Shown here: positions 27,155 through 36,004 of the stretch, one piece after another | Numbering within the stretch: position 1 is the first letter of the stretch | Layout: every line of letters begins with the position of its first letter | NCBI GenBank assembly: GCA_913043815.1 | Contig: CAJWNY010000008.1 | Location: 1 to 55,791 of the forward strand | Reading direction: 5' to 3' | DNA length: 55,791 nt | Source: an uncultured Gammaproteobacteria bacterium | Lineage (GTDB): Bacteria; Pseudomonadota; Gammaproteobacteria; Pseudomonadales; Azotimanducaceae | Position numbers and translations under genes: made by a program | The notes under the pieces: model-generated | Database searches by the model: none | The model's input: the letters and a program-made list of their open reading frames with translations, nothing else | Told to the model about the DNA's origin: nothing

Positions 27155-28477
27155 TCATAAATCCGCCGCTAAACGTATACCAGAAAACTGCCAACTGTCT
27201 CCAGGATAAAAAAAGTTTCGATAACTGGCACGAATGTGTGAAGAGTCTGTAACGCAAGACCCACCACGCAAAACCAACTGGCTACTCATGAATTTGCCAT
27301 TATATTCTCCCAGCACGCCTTCAAGAGTTTTGAAACCCGGATAAGGGCCATAGGCACTTGAAGTCCACTCCCAGACGTCGCCAAAGAACTGCTCCGTTGA
27401 AGCCTCACAGATCATTGGATGAAAGCGATTTGAATCAGCGAAATTACCCACCTCCGGTTTTCCGTGGGCGGCCCACTCCCACTCAAATTCTGTCGGTAGC
27501 CGCGCACCGGCCCAACCTGCATAGGCCATTGCTTCATAACCGCTGATATGAGTTGCCGGCGCATCTAACTGCAAGGGGTGCAAGCCATCCATCCGATATT
27601 CGGACCAGCTACCAGAACCCATTCGATGCCAATAAAGTGGGTGGTGCCGAGGTATTTCCTGCAACAACGCCCAACCTTGGGCTAACCATAAATCTGCCCG
27701 TTGATAGCCACCATCATGGATAAATTGCAGATATTCGCCGTTGCTGACAAGTCTGTTGGCGATACCAAAAGGAACTAGAAAGCTTTGATGTCTGGGGTAC
27801 TCATTATCAAAAGCAAAGCCAGATACTGCACCAATTTCCACCAAACCCGGCGCGTGTTCATTAAAAGAAATATTCTTCAGCGGCCCTGCAGAGCCGGTGG
27901 AAACTATGCTGGAGGGTTGATGATAGCTGGGGAATAACGGGTTATTACCCAAATTATATTTTATATCGGTTAACAACAATTCCTGATGCTGCTGCTCGTG
28001 ATGCAGTCCTAGCTCCACAATTTGCGCAATTTCAGATGCAGTGTCGTCGGCGAACTTTCCTTCGCTAATAAGAGCTAAAAGGGCTTCGTCAATGTTTGTT
28101 CTGTAGGCATAAATTTCTGCTACTGTTGGACGAGAAATGCTGCCTCTCTTTGCACGTGGGAAAGGATCCCCAATTCCATTGTAATAAGAATTAAAAAGAA
28201 ACTCAAAAGAAGGGTGATACGTGGAATAGTCTTTCGCGTACCTTTGCAAAAGAAACGTTTCAAAAAACCAAGTAATATGGGCTAAATGCCACTTTGGAGG
28301 GCTGGCATCTACCATTGGTTGGACACCAAAGTCTTCTAACTGCAAGGGTTTGCATAAATCCAAAGACCTGCGTCGAACATCTTTGTAACGCAACGCCAAC
28401 GCTTCAAGCTCGTTATCTAGAGCAGCGCGGTCAATCTTCCCTGTGTCAGTCTGATAAGACTGGTACCGCGAATGCAT
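27155..28477 (-). CDS. egtB: EgtB-like sulfoxide synthase (ergothioneine-type)
   Basis: A 440-residue non-haem iron enzyme of the EgtB family, which joins trimethylhistidine to a thiol by C-S bond formation. An N-terminal DinB-like four-helix domain carries His67 (PPKWHLAHITWFFE) and the H-x3-H-x-E motif His160-x3-His164-x-Glu166. The C-terminal formylglycine-generating-like domain shows RLPTEFEWEWAAHG, GDVWEWTSSAYGP and LRGGSCVT. Start ATG at 28477 has AGGAT about 6 bases upstream and lies 7 bases after the SCO stop, so it is translationally close to the oxidase assembly genes. The partner methyltransferase egtD is not in the window. A selenoneine synthase (SenA) is an alternative that sequence alone does not exclude. 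Confidence 0.83.
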   Translation of the reverse strand: MHSRYQSYQTDTGKIDRAALDNELEALALRYKDVRRRSLDLCKPLQLEDFGVQPMVDASPPKWHLAHITWFFETFLLQRYAKDYSTYHPSFEFLFNSYYNGIGDPFPRAKRGSISRPTVAEIYAYRTNIDEALLALISEGKFADDTASEIAQIVELGLHHEQQHQELLLTDIKYNLGNNPLFPSYHQPSSIVSTGSAGPLKNISFNEHAPGLVEIGAVSGFAFDNEYPRHQSFLVPFGIANRLVSNGEYLQFIHDGGYQRADLWLAQGWALLQEIPRHHPLYWHRMGSGSWSEYRMDGLHPLQLDAPATHISGYEAMAYAGWAGARLPTEFEWEWAAHGKPEVGNFADSNRFHPMICEASTEQFFGDVWEWTSSAYGPYPGFKTLEGVLGEYNGKFMSSQLVLRGGSCVTDSSHIRASYRNFFYPGDSWQFSGIRLAADL

Positions 28478-28484
28478 ATAAATC

Positions 28485-29144
28485 CTAAAATTGCGCGTCT
28501 AAAGTTAGATAGGTCAGCCTAATGGTCTCTGCTTTGTGTGGCAACTTGATGAAACCATGATAGTGGCCTCGCGGATTTATAATCACAATATTACCCGTAT
28601 GGTCCACCGTATAGCCTTGGGCATCTGAACCGGGCACCGGAGAGCGGAGGGGCATCTTGGCAAATGCAACATTTACTTGGTCCGTGAACTCCACCAAATC
28701 AGCCCTCTCGCCCCGTACGCCTAAGAAACTCGGAGAGAACGCGCCTACATATTGCCCCAAACGTTTTAGCGTATCGGCATCAGGGTCTACGGAGACTAAA
28801 CGAACTTTAAAACGCTCTGCCAGTTGAGGGTCTTGTTGATTTAATTGATTTTCGACCTGACCGAGTACCGAAAGTGACGTTGGGCAAACATCAGGGCAAT
28901 TGGTAAAACCAAAAAATATAAAGCTCCAGTGTCCCTCTAAGCTCTGACGGTTGAATGCAGCACCCGTATGATCAAGCAGCTCAAAAGGCCCAATATCTCT
29001 GGGGGTAGGCAAAATGAAGACGCCTTGGGAGCGCATCTCATCCGCAGAAAGTTCCGGTACGCGCAGCTTACTAAAGACGAACATAGACAATACAATGGAA
29101 ATGAAAACAACACATAAACCAACTGTAGACTTAATATTTTGCAT
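28485..29144 (-). CDS. SCO1/SenC copper chaperone for cytochrome oxidase
   Basis: A 219-residue membrane-anchored thioredoxin-fold protein that helps insert copper into the CuA site. One helix at about 7-24 anchors it; the copper ligands are Cys83 and Cys87 (CPDVC) and His182 (VDHTGN). The family block FIFFGFTNCPDVCPTSL is intact. It begins 4 bases after the ctaB stop and ends 7 bases before egtB, inside the minus-strand assembly operon (SURF1 to egtB). Confidence 0.92.
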   Translation of the reverse strand: MQNIKSTVGLCVVFISIVLSMFVFSKLRVPELSADEMRSQGVFILPTPRDIGPFELLDHTGAAFNRQSLEGHWSFIFFGFTNCPDVCPTSLSVLGQVENQLNQQDPQLAERFKVRLVSVDPDADTLKRLGQYVGAFSPSFLGVRGERADLVEFTDQVNVAFAKMPLRSPVPGSDAQGYTVDHTGNIVIINPRGHYHGFIKLPHKAETIRLTYLTLDAQF

Positions 29145-29148
29145 TAAA

Positions 29149-30075
29149 TTAGACCGTCACTCGTTGTAATTCTATGGGTGCGATGTCTATTCCTTGTACC
29201 AACAAATAATGGTCTAGCAATAGAACCAAAAACAACGCGCCCAAATAGACTATCGAGTAACGAAAAGTCTCCATTGGCGCGCGCGGATTGTTATTACGCA
29301 TAAGGACAATCGCCCAATATAGAAAACCACCCCCCAAGGCTAAAGCGCCGGCAAGATAAAGCAGGCCAGACATACCAATCAGGTAAGGCAAGATTGTGCA
29401 AAGAACCAGCAAGATTGTGTACAGCAAAATATGCAGCCGCGTATACGCCTCGCCGTGAGTAACCGGCAACATTGGCATGCCTACTTCCGCATATTCGTCT
29501 TTGCGCTCAAGCGCTAAAGCCCAAAAATGCGGTGGTGTCCAAACAAAAATAATCAACACTAAAAGTAAACCACCTGGATCAATACTATTAGTGACTGCGG
29601 TCCATCCAAAAAGTGGGGGAGCAGCGCCAAACAATCCACCAATAACGATATTTTGCGGTGTAGCTCTTTTTAAAAAAAACGTGTAGACAAGTCCGTAGCC
29701 TACCCAAGACGCTAGGTTAAGCCATGCGGTTAGAGGATTAATCAGAAACCAGAGAATGCTAAGACCGAGAATCCCGGTCGCGGCAGAGAAAATAATTGCA
29801 TCGCGGTTAGATACCCTGCCCGTAGCAACTGGCCGGCTTTGGGTCCGCGCCATTCGTGCATCGATATGCGCGTCGGCAATATGATTGACCACTGCTGCGG
29901 AACCAGCCACGAGCGCAATCCCAATGTTGCCAAAAAATAAAACATCGAGAGGAACGCTTGCCGAAGTTGCGAGAAACATGCCGGCAACAGAACATATCAA
30001 CATGAGCAACACCACGCGAGGCTTGCACATTTCCAAAAAGTCTCGCCAAGACGCGCCAACAATAACTTCAGACAT
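29149..30075 (-). CDS. ctaB: Protoheme IX farnesyltransferase (haem O synthase)
   Basis: A 308-residue UbiA-superfamily membrane enzyme that farnesylates haem B to haem O for the oxidase. The prenyl-diphosphate motif is Asn64-x3-Asp68-x3-Asp72 followed by MARTQSRP, and the second loop is RKDEYAEVGMPMLPV. About eight to nine hydrophobic helices are seen. It lies between ctaA (32-base gap) and SCO (4-base gap) in the assembly operon, consistent with haem A supply for the aa3-type oxidase. Confidence 0.95.
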   Translation of the reverse strand: MSEVIVGASWRDFLEMCKPRVVLLMLICSVAGMFLATSASVPLDVLFFGNIGIALVAGSAAVVNHIADAHIDARMARTQSRPVATGRVSNRDAIIFSAATGILGLSILWFLINPLTAWLNLASWVGYGLVYTFFLKRATPQNIVIGGLFGAAPPLFGWTAVTNSIDPGGLLLVLIIFVWTPPHFWALALERKDEYAEVGMPMLPVTHGEAYTRLHILLYTILLVLCTILPYLIGMSGLLYLAGALALGGGFLYWAIVLMRNNNPRAPMETFRYSIVYLGALFLVLLLDHYLLVQGIDIAPIELQRVTV

Positions 30076-30107
30076 TTAAATAACTTACTTGAGTAAAAAA
30101 CTGCGGC

Positions 30108-31088
30108 TCAAACGAACCGTAATTTGGGGGCAAAGTTTACTGTAACTAGAGACAATAGTAACAGCGCTCCGACAGTATTGTGTGCCGTGGCGTTAAGTAA
30201 GGGTAAAACCCAAACAACGTTTAAGATACCTAAACAAATCTGCAGCAAAAGAAGGCCGCCCATTAAGTAAGCCATCAATGGTTTTGAAGCTAGCAGCCTC
30301 AAAACCAATGATCCGACGATAAGCAATACGAATATGGCCCCAATACGGTGTACCCAATGAATAGCTGCGCGAGCCTCACTATCCATCAATCCACCGAGGT
30401 AACTTGGCCCGACACTCTGGAATATATCAAAGCCTTGGGCTAAGTCTATGGTCGGCGAATAACTACCATCGCAACTGGGAAAGTCATAGCAGGCTAAGGC
30501 GGCGTAATTAGAAGACACCCAACCACCGAGCACTATTTGGAGAACCACCGCTGCGAATGCAATATTCGTGTGTAAACTAGGTATCGGTAGGTTGCTGACC
30601 AGACGAGACATGCCGCCTTGGCGAAGATATATCAGCCATATAAGGCTTAACGTGGCAAATCCACCAAGCAAATGCGCGGTGACGATCTGTGGCCAAAGCT
30701 TCAAGGTGACCGTCCAAGCACCGAAGGCCGCCTGGCAAAGAATGAGCACCATCAACGCAGACACCATGATGGTTGGCGTGCGCTCTTTTGTGTTTCTCCA
30801 AGTAATTATCAGCATAGTAAAAACAATAAGCAAAAGGAGGCCGGCTATGTATCGGTGGCCCATTTCCCACCAAGCTTTTTCAATCTCTACCGGAGCATCT
30901 GGGAAACGTGCCTCTGCGGTAGAAATCGCAGATACTTCCTCGGGTACCGTTAAAAACCCGTAGCAACCGGGCCAATCTGGGCACCCCAAACCTGCATCAG
31001 CTAACCGAGTGTAAGCACCCACAGACACCACGAGTAGTGCCCAAATTACGCCAAAGCCTGCTAGTTTTCTGAGTCGAGAGTTAACCAA
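30108..31088 (-). CDS. ctaA: Haem A synthase (COX15/CtaA)
   Basis: A 326-residue eight-helix membrane enzyme converting haem O to haem A. The conserved His residues are present: His78 (GHRYIAG), His139 (TAHLLGG), His244/His247 (IHWVHRIG) and His303 (TAHNTVG), with the Cys36/Cys42 pair in GCPDWPGC. The start is TTG at 31088 with AAAGGTG 7 bases upstream, the only option below an in-frame TAA. It overlaps the stop of the preceding gene by 8 bases, so translation is probably coupled. Confidence 0.93.
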   Translation of the reverse strand: MVNSRLRKLAGFGVIWALLVVSVGAYTRLADAGLGCPDWPGCYGFLTVPEEVSAISTAEARFPDAPVEIEKAWWEMGHRYIAGLLLLIVFTMLIITWRNTKERTPTIMVSALMVLILCQAAFGAWTVTLKLWPQIVTAHLLGGFATLSLIWLIYLRQGGMSRLVSNLPIPSLHTNIAFAAVVLQIVLGGWVSSNYAALACYDFPSCDGSYSPTIDLAQGFDIFQSVGPSYLGGLMDSEARAAIHWVHRIGAIFVLLIVGSLVLRLLASKPLMAYLMGGLLLLQICLGILNVVWVLPLLNATAHNTVGALLLLSLVTVNFAPKLRFV

Positions 31089-31623
31089 TTTGTGACACCT
31101 TTAATAGTCGTTTAAGGTCCTGCAAAATATCTTTGGGGTTAGTGACAATTGCATAGCGAAAAACTAAGTTGCCATTGGGATCAATTATGTATATCCCCTG
31201 CGGAACTGGCTGATTTACGATAGTGATAATTTTTAAGTTTGGCTGGTTTTCGGGTATAAAGTTTCCCGAATAATTAGAGAACCCGCGTCGCACGCGTTTT
31301 GCTTCTCTGTTTAACAAGATGTGGGTTGCTTGCAGGTTTTTCAATGCCTTGGCGCAATCTTCTGTGCAATTCTCTGTAACAGTCCAAAGCCACCAGTCGC
31401 TAGAGGTAGACACCTTTATGCCCTTGCTGTCCTGCCATCCTATGTCCTCAATATTTAGCGGCGGATTTACGAAGGCGCCATTATTAGTGGTGCCCCACCC
31501 TGAACTGTCTTGAGCGAGGAAAAAAAGCAAATAAGAGCCGCCAAGAGATAATGTAGCCGTTATTAAAATTAGCGTTAGTTGGCGACGGCCGCTCAATGGT
31601 TTCTTTGCTGTTCCATCCTGCAT
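31081..31623 (-). CDS. Membrane-anchored SCO-like thioredoxin-fold protein
   Basis: A 180-residue protein regularly found among oxidase assembly genes but without an assigned role. One helix (about 16-36) anchors a periplasmic domain in which ENCTEDCAKAL places Cys86 and Cys90 in a C-x3-C pair like that of SCO proteins; the C-terminal part (QGIYIIDPNGNLVFRY, then LKRLLK) has the thioredoxin-like end of the family. The distal copper-ligand His of SCO is not seen. The start ATG has AGGAG 7 bases upstream. It is placed between SURF1 and ctaA, overlapping ctaA. A role in copper or thiol handling for the oxidase is inferred. Confidence 0.72.
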   Translation of the reverse strand: MQDGTAKKPLSGRRQLTLILITATLSLGGSYLLFFLAQDSSGWGTTNNGAFVNPPLNIEDIGWQDSKGIKVSTSSDWWLWTVTENCTEDCAKALKNLQATHILLNREAKRVRRGFSNYSGNFIPENQPNLKIITIVNQPVPQGIYIIDPNGNLVFRYAIVTNPKDILQDLKRLLKVSQIG

Positions 31624-31688
31624 AATTTACTCCTGTTCTATGCTGTTGCTTGCGAAAACTGTCGGGCGGCAAAGCCAAAACAGCGGGT

Positions 31689-32372
31689 TTAGTTATGTTT
31701 AAATCCGTATATAACGAACCCTAAAATGAGCGTAATGCTCAAACCAAACCAAGTTAAGGCGTAGCCTTTATGGGTCACATCACTAAACACTTGGGCAAAT
31801 GGCGCAGCGGCTAACACGCCAGGCTGCCCTCCTTCCAGGCGCAATTCCACCGGGTAAGCATCGACTAGTTGAGCCATACGATCTATTTCCAAACGTTGAA
31901 TTTGTTTTGGCCATTGCTCGCCCCATGGTATATCAGCCAAAATAGGGATTTGCCCTAGATCAGGCCAAACTGTAGCTACCATCGATAGCTCACCTAACGG
32001 AATGGCTATAACTGGTAACTTACTGCGATCACGGCTACCGGCAACAAATCCTCGATTAACAAGAAACCGCTCGTGGTTTTCGTTTAAGAACGCTTGTATG
32101 ACCCAATAACCAACAACGCCATCATGAATTTGGTTATCTAGTAAATAGTACATAGATTCGTATTCGCCACGTAAACGGATCGTTTTAAATGGCGTGTTCA
32201 ACGCGATGCGCGTCGGTTTTACCGGTAAGCCGGCTAATTGCTCTAAATATTTATTTTCTAAACCGCGCTTTTCGGCGCCACGATCCACCTGCCAATTGCC
32301 CAACATAAGCAATACTGGAAACAAGATGACGGTAAAGACCGTCATGCGCCAACCTGGTGAAAACTCTTTCAT
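31689..32372 (-). CDS. SURF1 family oxidase assembly protein
   Basis: A 227-residue SURF1/Shy1 protein assisting haem A delivery to subunit I. Two membrane helices, near the N-terminus (10-26, with GNWQVDRG following) and at the C-terminus (about 206-223, ALTWFGLSITLILGFVIY), flank a periplasmic domain with FLVNRGFV. It is the first gene of the minus-strand run to egtB and is divergent from the DUF2909 gene, with 59 bases between starts. Confidence 0.88.
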   Translation of the reverse strand: MKEFSPGWRMTVFTVILFPVLLMLGNWQVDRGAEKRGLENKYLEQLAGLPVKPTRIALNTPFKTIRLRGEYESMYYLLDNQIHDGVVGYWVIQAFLNENHERFLVNRGFVAGSRDRSKLPVIAIPLGELSMVATVWPDLGQIPILADIPWGEQWPKQIQRLEIDRMAQLVDAYPVELRLEGGQPGVLAAAPFAQVFSDVTHKGYALTWFGLSITLILGFVIYGFKHN

Positions 32373-32431
32373 TGCTTAACGCCTGCATCTATATGCTTTA
32401 GACTATATTTCTTCAAGCCAGAGATATCTCA

Positions 32432-32671
32432 GTGCTCAAAATCATTATTGTTGTATTGCTCTTGTGTGTCATTGCCAGCCTCGGCAGTGGCTTAGTATTT
32501 TTGTTTAAAGATACTGACAAACCTGACAGTAGGCGCTTATGGTACGCGCTTGGGGTTAGAGTCACGTTCGCAACGTTACTGATTTTAGCCATTGGCTATG
32601 GGTTCTACACCGGTGAACTGCGCATGGGAATAAACGCTCCCTGGCACGGTATTCCACAACAAGACGAATAA
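32432..32671 (+). CDS. DUF2909 twin-transmembrane protein
   Basis: A 79-residue protein with two membrane helices (about 2-25 and 42-61) of the DUF2909 family, which lies in cytochrome oxidase clusters of marine and pseudomonad gammaproteobacteria. The loop KDTDKPDSRRLWYALGVRV is characteristic. The start is GTG at 32432, with GAGA upstream. It is the only plus-strand gene in the oxidase region, pointing at ctaE across the terminator at 32725-32747. Role unknown. Confidence 0.82.
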   Translation: MLKIIIVVLLLCVIASLGSGLVFLFKDTDKPDSRRLWYALGVRVTFATLLILAIGYGFYTGELRMGINAPWHGIPQQDE

Positions 32672-32724
32672 CCTCCACACTGCCATTCCGACACGCAATT
32701 TTTTGTGAAATTTCAGGCAAATAA

Positions 32725-32747
32725 AAAGGGCTGATTAAAAGCCCTTT
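32725..32747 (-). terminator. Intrinsic terminator of the cta structural operon
   Basis: AAAGGGCT (32725-32732) pairs with AGCCCTTT (32740-32747), an 8-bp stem with a 7-base loop. Read on the minus strand it is followed by TTTTTATTT, a good U-tract, about 60 bases past the ctaE stop. It may also stop the DUF2909 transcript from the other side, though without a U-run. Confidence 0.8.
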
Positions 32748-32807
32748 CCACTCGTTACTTCTATCAGCCGTACCTGCGCTAATAGCAAAGCAGGACGCGC
32801 TGTTTTG

Positions 32808-33728
32808 TTATAAAACGTAAACGAAGATAAACAGACCGACCCAAACCACGTCTACGAAATGCCAGTACCAACTTGCTGATTCGAAACCAAAGCAATCATT
32901 GGCAGTAAAGTGCCCTTTTATCGCCCTTATGAGCTGTACAAAAATAATAAACGTGCCCATTGTCACGTGAAAGCCGTGAAACCCCGTAAGGAGAAAGAAG
33001 GTAGAACCATAGATTCCACTATCTAGAGTAAGTCCCAAAACAGCATAGGCGTGAATATATTCTTCAACTTGAAGAATCAAAAATATAATGCCCAGAACAA
33101 CGGTGACGGCTAGCCAGCCAATAAGCTTTTTGCGATTTTCTGCTTTAATTGCGTCGTGAGCGAAGTGAATCGTAACGCTAGAGGTCAAAAGAATAACCGT
33201 ATTGTAAAAAGGTAGATAGGCTCCCCAATTCGTCACGCCCGGTGAAGCCATGCTTTCGCCAGGATTGATAAACAACTCGGCGTTTGGATTTGCGACAACT
33301 GGCCATGTGGATTCGAAGGCAGGCCACAAGTAATCGCCGATGATTCCTTTATCGCCCTCGCCGCCCAACCAGGGCACGACCAAAGCGCGAACGTAAAACA
33401 ATGCGCCAAAAAAAGCAGCGAAGAACATCACTTCAGAGAAAATAAACCAGCCCATACCCCAAACATAACTCTTTTTCAGCGTGGCATTGTTCATGCCAGC
33501 GGCATTTTCTTCGACAACCTTTGAAAACCAGCTATACAACACGAAACTTACGACGAGGAAGCCAATGATGCTCTGGGTCCAACCCCCGGCGCTTCCATTT
33601 TTTATATCGTTTAAAAAGCCAGCAAGCCCGGTAACCAAGAGCATTAGGCCAAAGGCCAGAAACACAGGGTACCAACCTTGTTCGGGCACATAGTATGTTG
33701 AGTTGTCTAACTCTGTTGAACTACTCAT
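32808..33728 (-). CDS. ctaE: Cytochrome c oxidase subunit III
   Basis: A 306-residue seven-helix subunit III of the aa3-type oxidase. Recognisable blocks are GMGWFIFSEVMFFAAFFGALFYVR, cut here to its key features SEVMFF and FWALFY-like, then EYIHA, LTGFHGFHVTMG and WYWHFVDVVWVGLF at the C-terminus. The strong ribosome site GGAGGAG precedes the ATG. It is the last gene of ctaC-ctaD-ctaG-ctaE and ends just before the terminator at 32725-32747. Confidence 0.95.
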   Translation of the reverse strand: MSSSTELDNSTYYVPEQGWYPVFLAFGLMLLVTGLAGFLNDIKNGSAGGWTQSIIGFLVVSFVLYSWFSKVVEENAAGMNNATLKKSYVWGMGWFIFSEVMFFAAFFGALFYVRALVVPWLGGEGDKGIIGDYLWPAFESTWPVVANPNAELFINPGESMASPGVTNWGAYLPFYNTVILLTSSVTIHFAHDAIKAENRKKLIGWLAVTVVLGIIFLILQVEEYIHAYAVLGLTLDSGIYGSTFFLLTGFHGFHVTMGTFIIFVQLIRAIKGHFTANDCFGFESASWYWHFVDVVWVGLFIFVYVL

Positions 33729-33753
33729 TTATCTCCTCCACTGGATTATTGCG

Positions 33754-34356
33754 TTATCCGCCGGCAACCGGGCTAACTTGATTGCTTGTGCTTTGAATGT
33801 CATCTGGCAGCCCCACGCGATCTGTCACATCAAACAATGCATAGCTCAAATTGATGCTCTGAACATTTCGGGGTAACCCTAGGTCTACGATGAACCGCAT
33901 TGGCATGTCCAAGAATTCTCCGGGCATCAAAAGCTGTTGTTCAAAACAGAAGCACTCTGTTTTATGGAAATATTCGGCCGCAGACGATGGAACTAACGAA
34001 GGGATCGCTTGAGCGATCATAGGTTTTCCGGTGGTATTCTTGACATAAAAACTTACGGTGGTCGCTGCGCCTGGATGCACTCTGACGGAACCTTTTTGCG
34101 ATCTGAACTCCCAGGGCATTCCCTCGTTAGTATTCGTTAGAAAATTTACTTTTATTAAACGCGATGTATCTGGACGCACTTTGGCTTCGTCGAAGACATA
34201 AGGGCCGCCTGTTTTACCATTGAGGCCCGTAACTTCGCAAAACAAGTCGTATAACGGGACCAAGGCTGCCACGAAACAGCACATGCCCACTACTACTAGA
34301 GACAATTTTTTAACCGTCGCTTTGATATCTTGCGATTGCTTTTCTTCAAGAGACAT
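33754..34356 (-). CDS. ctaG: Cytochrome c oxidase assembly protein CtaG (Cox11)
   Basis: A 200-residue Cox11-type copper chaperone for the CuB site. One N-terminal helix (about 17-38) anchors it in the membrane; the periplasmic immunoglobulin-like domain carries the copper ligands Cys135 and Cys137 in ECFCFEQQ, and Cys40 follows the helix in LFCEVTGLNGKT. It is placed between ctaD and ctaE, the usual order. Confidence 0.94.
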   Translation of the reverse strand: MSLEEKQSQDIKATVKKLSLVVVGMCCFVAALVPLYDLFCEVTGLNGKTGGPYVFDEAKVRPDTSRLIKVNFLTNTNEGMPWEFRSQKGSVRVHPGAATTVSFYVKNTTGKPMIAQAIPSLVPSSAAEYFHKTECFCFEQQLLMPGEFLDMPMRFIVDLGLPRNVQSINLSYALFDVTDRVGLPDDIQSTSNQVSPVAGG

Positions 34357-34390
34357 TTAGAAAAATTTCCCTGAACAAATACACCAATAT

Positions 34391-35995
34391 TTAAGCATAA
34401 GACTCTTTATCAGTCACTTCAGGTGGATAGGTAAAACTATGATACGGAGCAGGTGAAGGTAAGACCCACTCTAAGCCTTTAGCCCCTTCCCAGGCGCGTC
34501 CTACCGCAGGTTTCCCTGAGCGAATTGTTTTGATCAAGACGTAAAGGAAGAACAGCTGGGAGAACCCAAAAATAAAGGCCCCAATACTTGAAATCATATT
34601 AAAATCGGCGAACTGTAACGCATAGTCTGGAATACGACGCGGCATCCCAGCTAAACCAGAAAAATGCTGGGGGAAGAAAGTTACATTTACGCCGATAAAC
34701 GACAACCAAAAATGCAATTTACCCAGAGATTCGTCATACATTTTCCCAGTCCACTTTGGGATCCAGAAATAAACCGCAGCAATGATAGAGAACAAAGCAC
34801 CAGGAACGAGAACGTAGTGGAAATGAGCTACAACGAAATAGGTGTCGTGATATTGATAGTCAGCAGGAGTAATAGCTAACATAATTCCAGACAATCCTCC
34901 GATCGTAAACAGAACCACGAATGCAATTGCGAACAACATGGGCGTTTCAAACGTCATGGATCCACGCCACATGGTTGCAATCCAATTAAAGACTTTCACG
35001 CCTGTGGGAACGGCAATAAGCATTGTGCTGTACATGAAAAATAGTTGGCCCGCTAAAGGCATGCCGACGGTAAACATGTGATGCGCCCAAACGATGAAAG
35101 ATAAAAATGCAATTGAGGCAACTGCATATACCATCGAGGTATAGCCAAATAATCGCTTACGGGCGAAAGTTGGAATGATATGAGAGACAATACCAAACGC
35201 GGGCAATATCATAATATAGACTTCGGGATGACCAAAAAACCAGAAAATATGCTGGAACATTACTGGGTCACCGCCACCTGCTGCATTGAAGAAACTGGTA
35301 TTGAAGTGAATGTCGAACAACATCATCGTTACTGCGCCAGCCAAAACAGGCATTACAGCGATCAGCAAGTAAGCGGTAATCAACCAAGTCCATACGAACA
35401 TAGGCATTTTCATTAATGTCATGCCGGGCGCACGCATATTAAGGATTGTAGCGATGATGTTGATACTGCCCATAATGGATGATGCACCCATTAAGTGCAC
35501 TGCAAAAATAAAGTAGGTTACGGAATCTGGTGCATATGTTGTGGAGAGCGGAGCATAAAACGTCCAACCAAAGTTGGGGCCGCCACCTTCCATGAACAAT
35601 GTAGAAATCATCATGCTGAAAGCAAAAGGCAAAATCCAGAATGAAAGGTTATTCATTCTAGGCAGCGCCATATCAGGTGCGCCTACTTGCATTGGAATCA
35701 ACCAGTTCGCCAAGCCGACAAAGGCCGGCATGATGGCTCCAAACACCATTATCAGGCCATGGTTGGTTGTCATTTGGTTAAAGAAAGCGGGTTCGATAAA
35801 CTGTAGCCCCGGCTGAAATAGCTCGGTTCTAATAACTAAAGCCATTGCTCCGCCGATAAAAAACATAGCCAGACTAAACCAGAGGTATAGAGTGCCGATA
35901 TCCTTGTGGTTAGTAGTATAAAGCCAGCGCAAGATACCTTTAGCGGGGCCGTGCGCGTGGTCGTCGTGATGATCTGCGTGGATAATTTCACTCAT
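34391..35995 (-). CDS. ctaD: Cytochrome c oxidase subunit I
   Basis: A 534-residue twelve-helix haem-copper subunit. Ligands can be placed: His79 and His393 for haem a, His391 for haem a3, His256 with Tyr260 (cross-link pair), His305 and His306 for CuB. Glu258 in GHPEVY and the K-channel lysine in TGVKVFNW identify the A1 subfamily proton pathways. The His-rich N-terminus (HADHHDDHAHG) could bind metal. Start ATG has AAGGA 6 bases upstream, 9 bases after the ctaC stop. Confidence 0.96.
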   Translation of the reverse strand: MSEIIHADHHDDHAHGPAKGILRWLYTTNHKDIGTLYLWFSLAMFFIGGAMALVIRTELFQPGLQFIEPAFFNQMTTNHGLIMVFGAIMPAFVGLANWLIPMQVGAPDMALPRMNNLSFWILPFAFSMMISTLFMEGGGPNFGWTFYAPLSTTYAPDSVTYFIFAVHLMGASSIMGSINIIATILNMRAPGMTLMKMPMFVWTWLITAYLLIAVMPVLAGAVTMMLFDIHFNTSFFNAAGGGDPVMFQHIFWFFGHPEVYIMILPAFGIVSHIIPTFARKRLFGYTSMVYAVASIAFLSFIVWAHHMFTVGMPLAGQLFFMYSTMLIAVPTGVKVFNWIATMWRGSMTFETPMLFAIAFVVLFTIGGLSGIMLAITPADYQYHDTYFVVAHFHYVLVPGALFSIIAAVYFWIPKWTGKMYDESLGKLHFWLSFIGVNVTFFPQHFSGLAGMPRRIPDYALQFADFNMISSIGAFIFGFSQLFFLYVLIKTIRSGKPAVGRAWEGAKGLEWVLPSPAPYHSFTYPPEVTDKESYA

Positions 35996-36004
35996 GCCTA
36001 TTCC

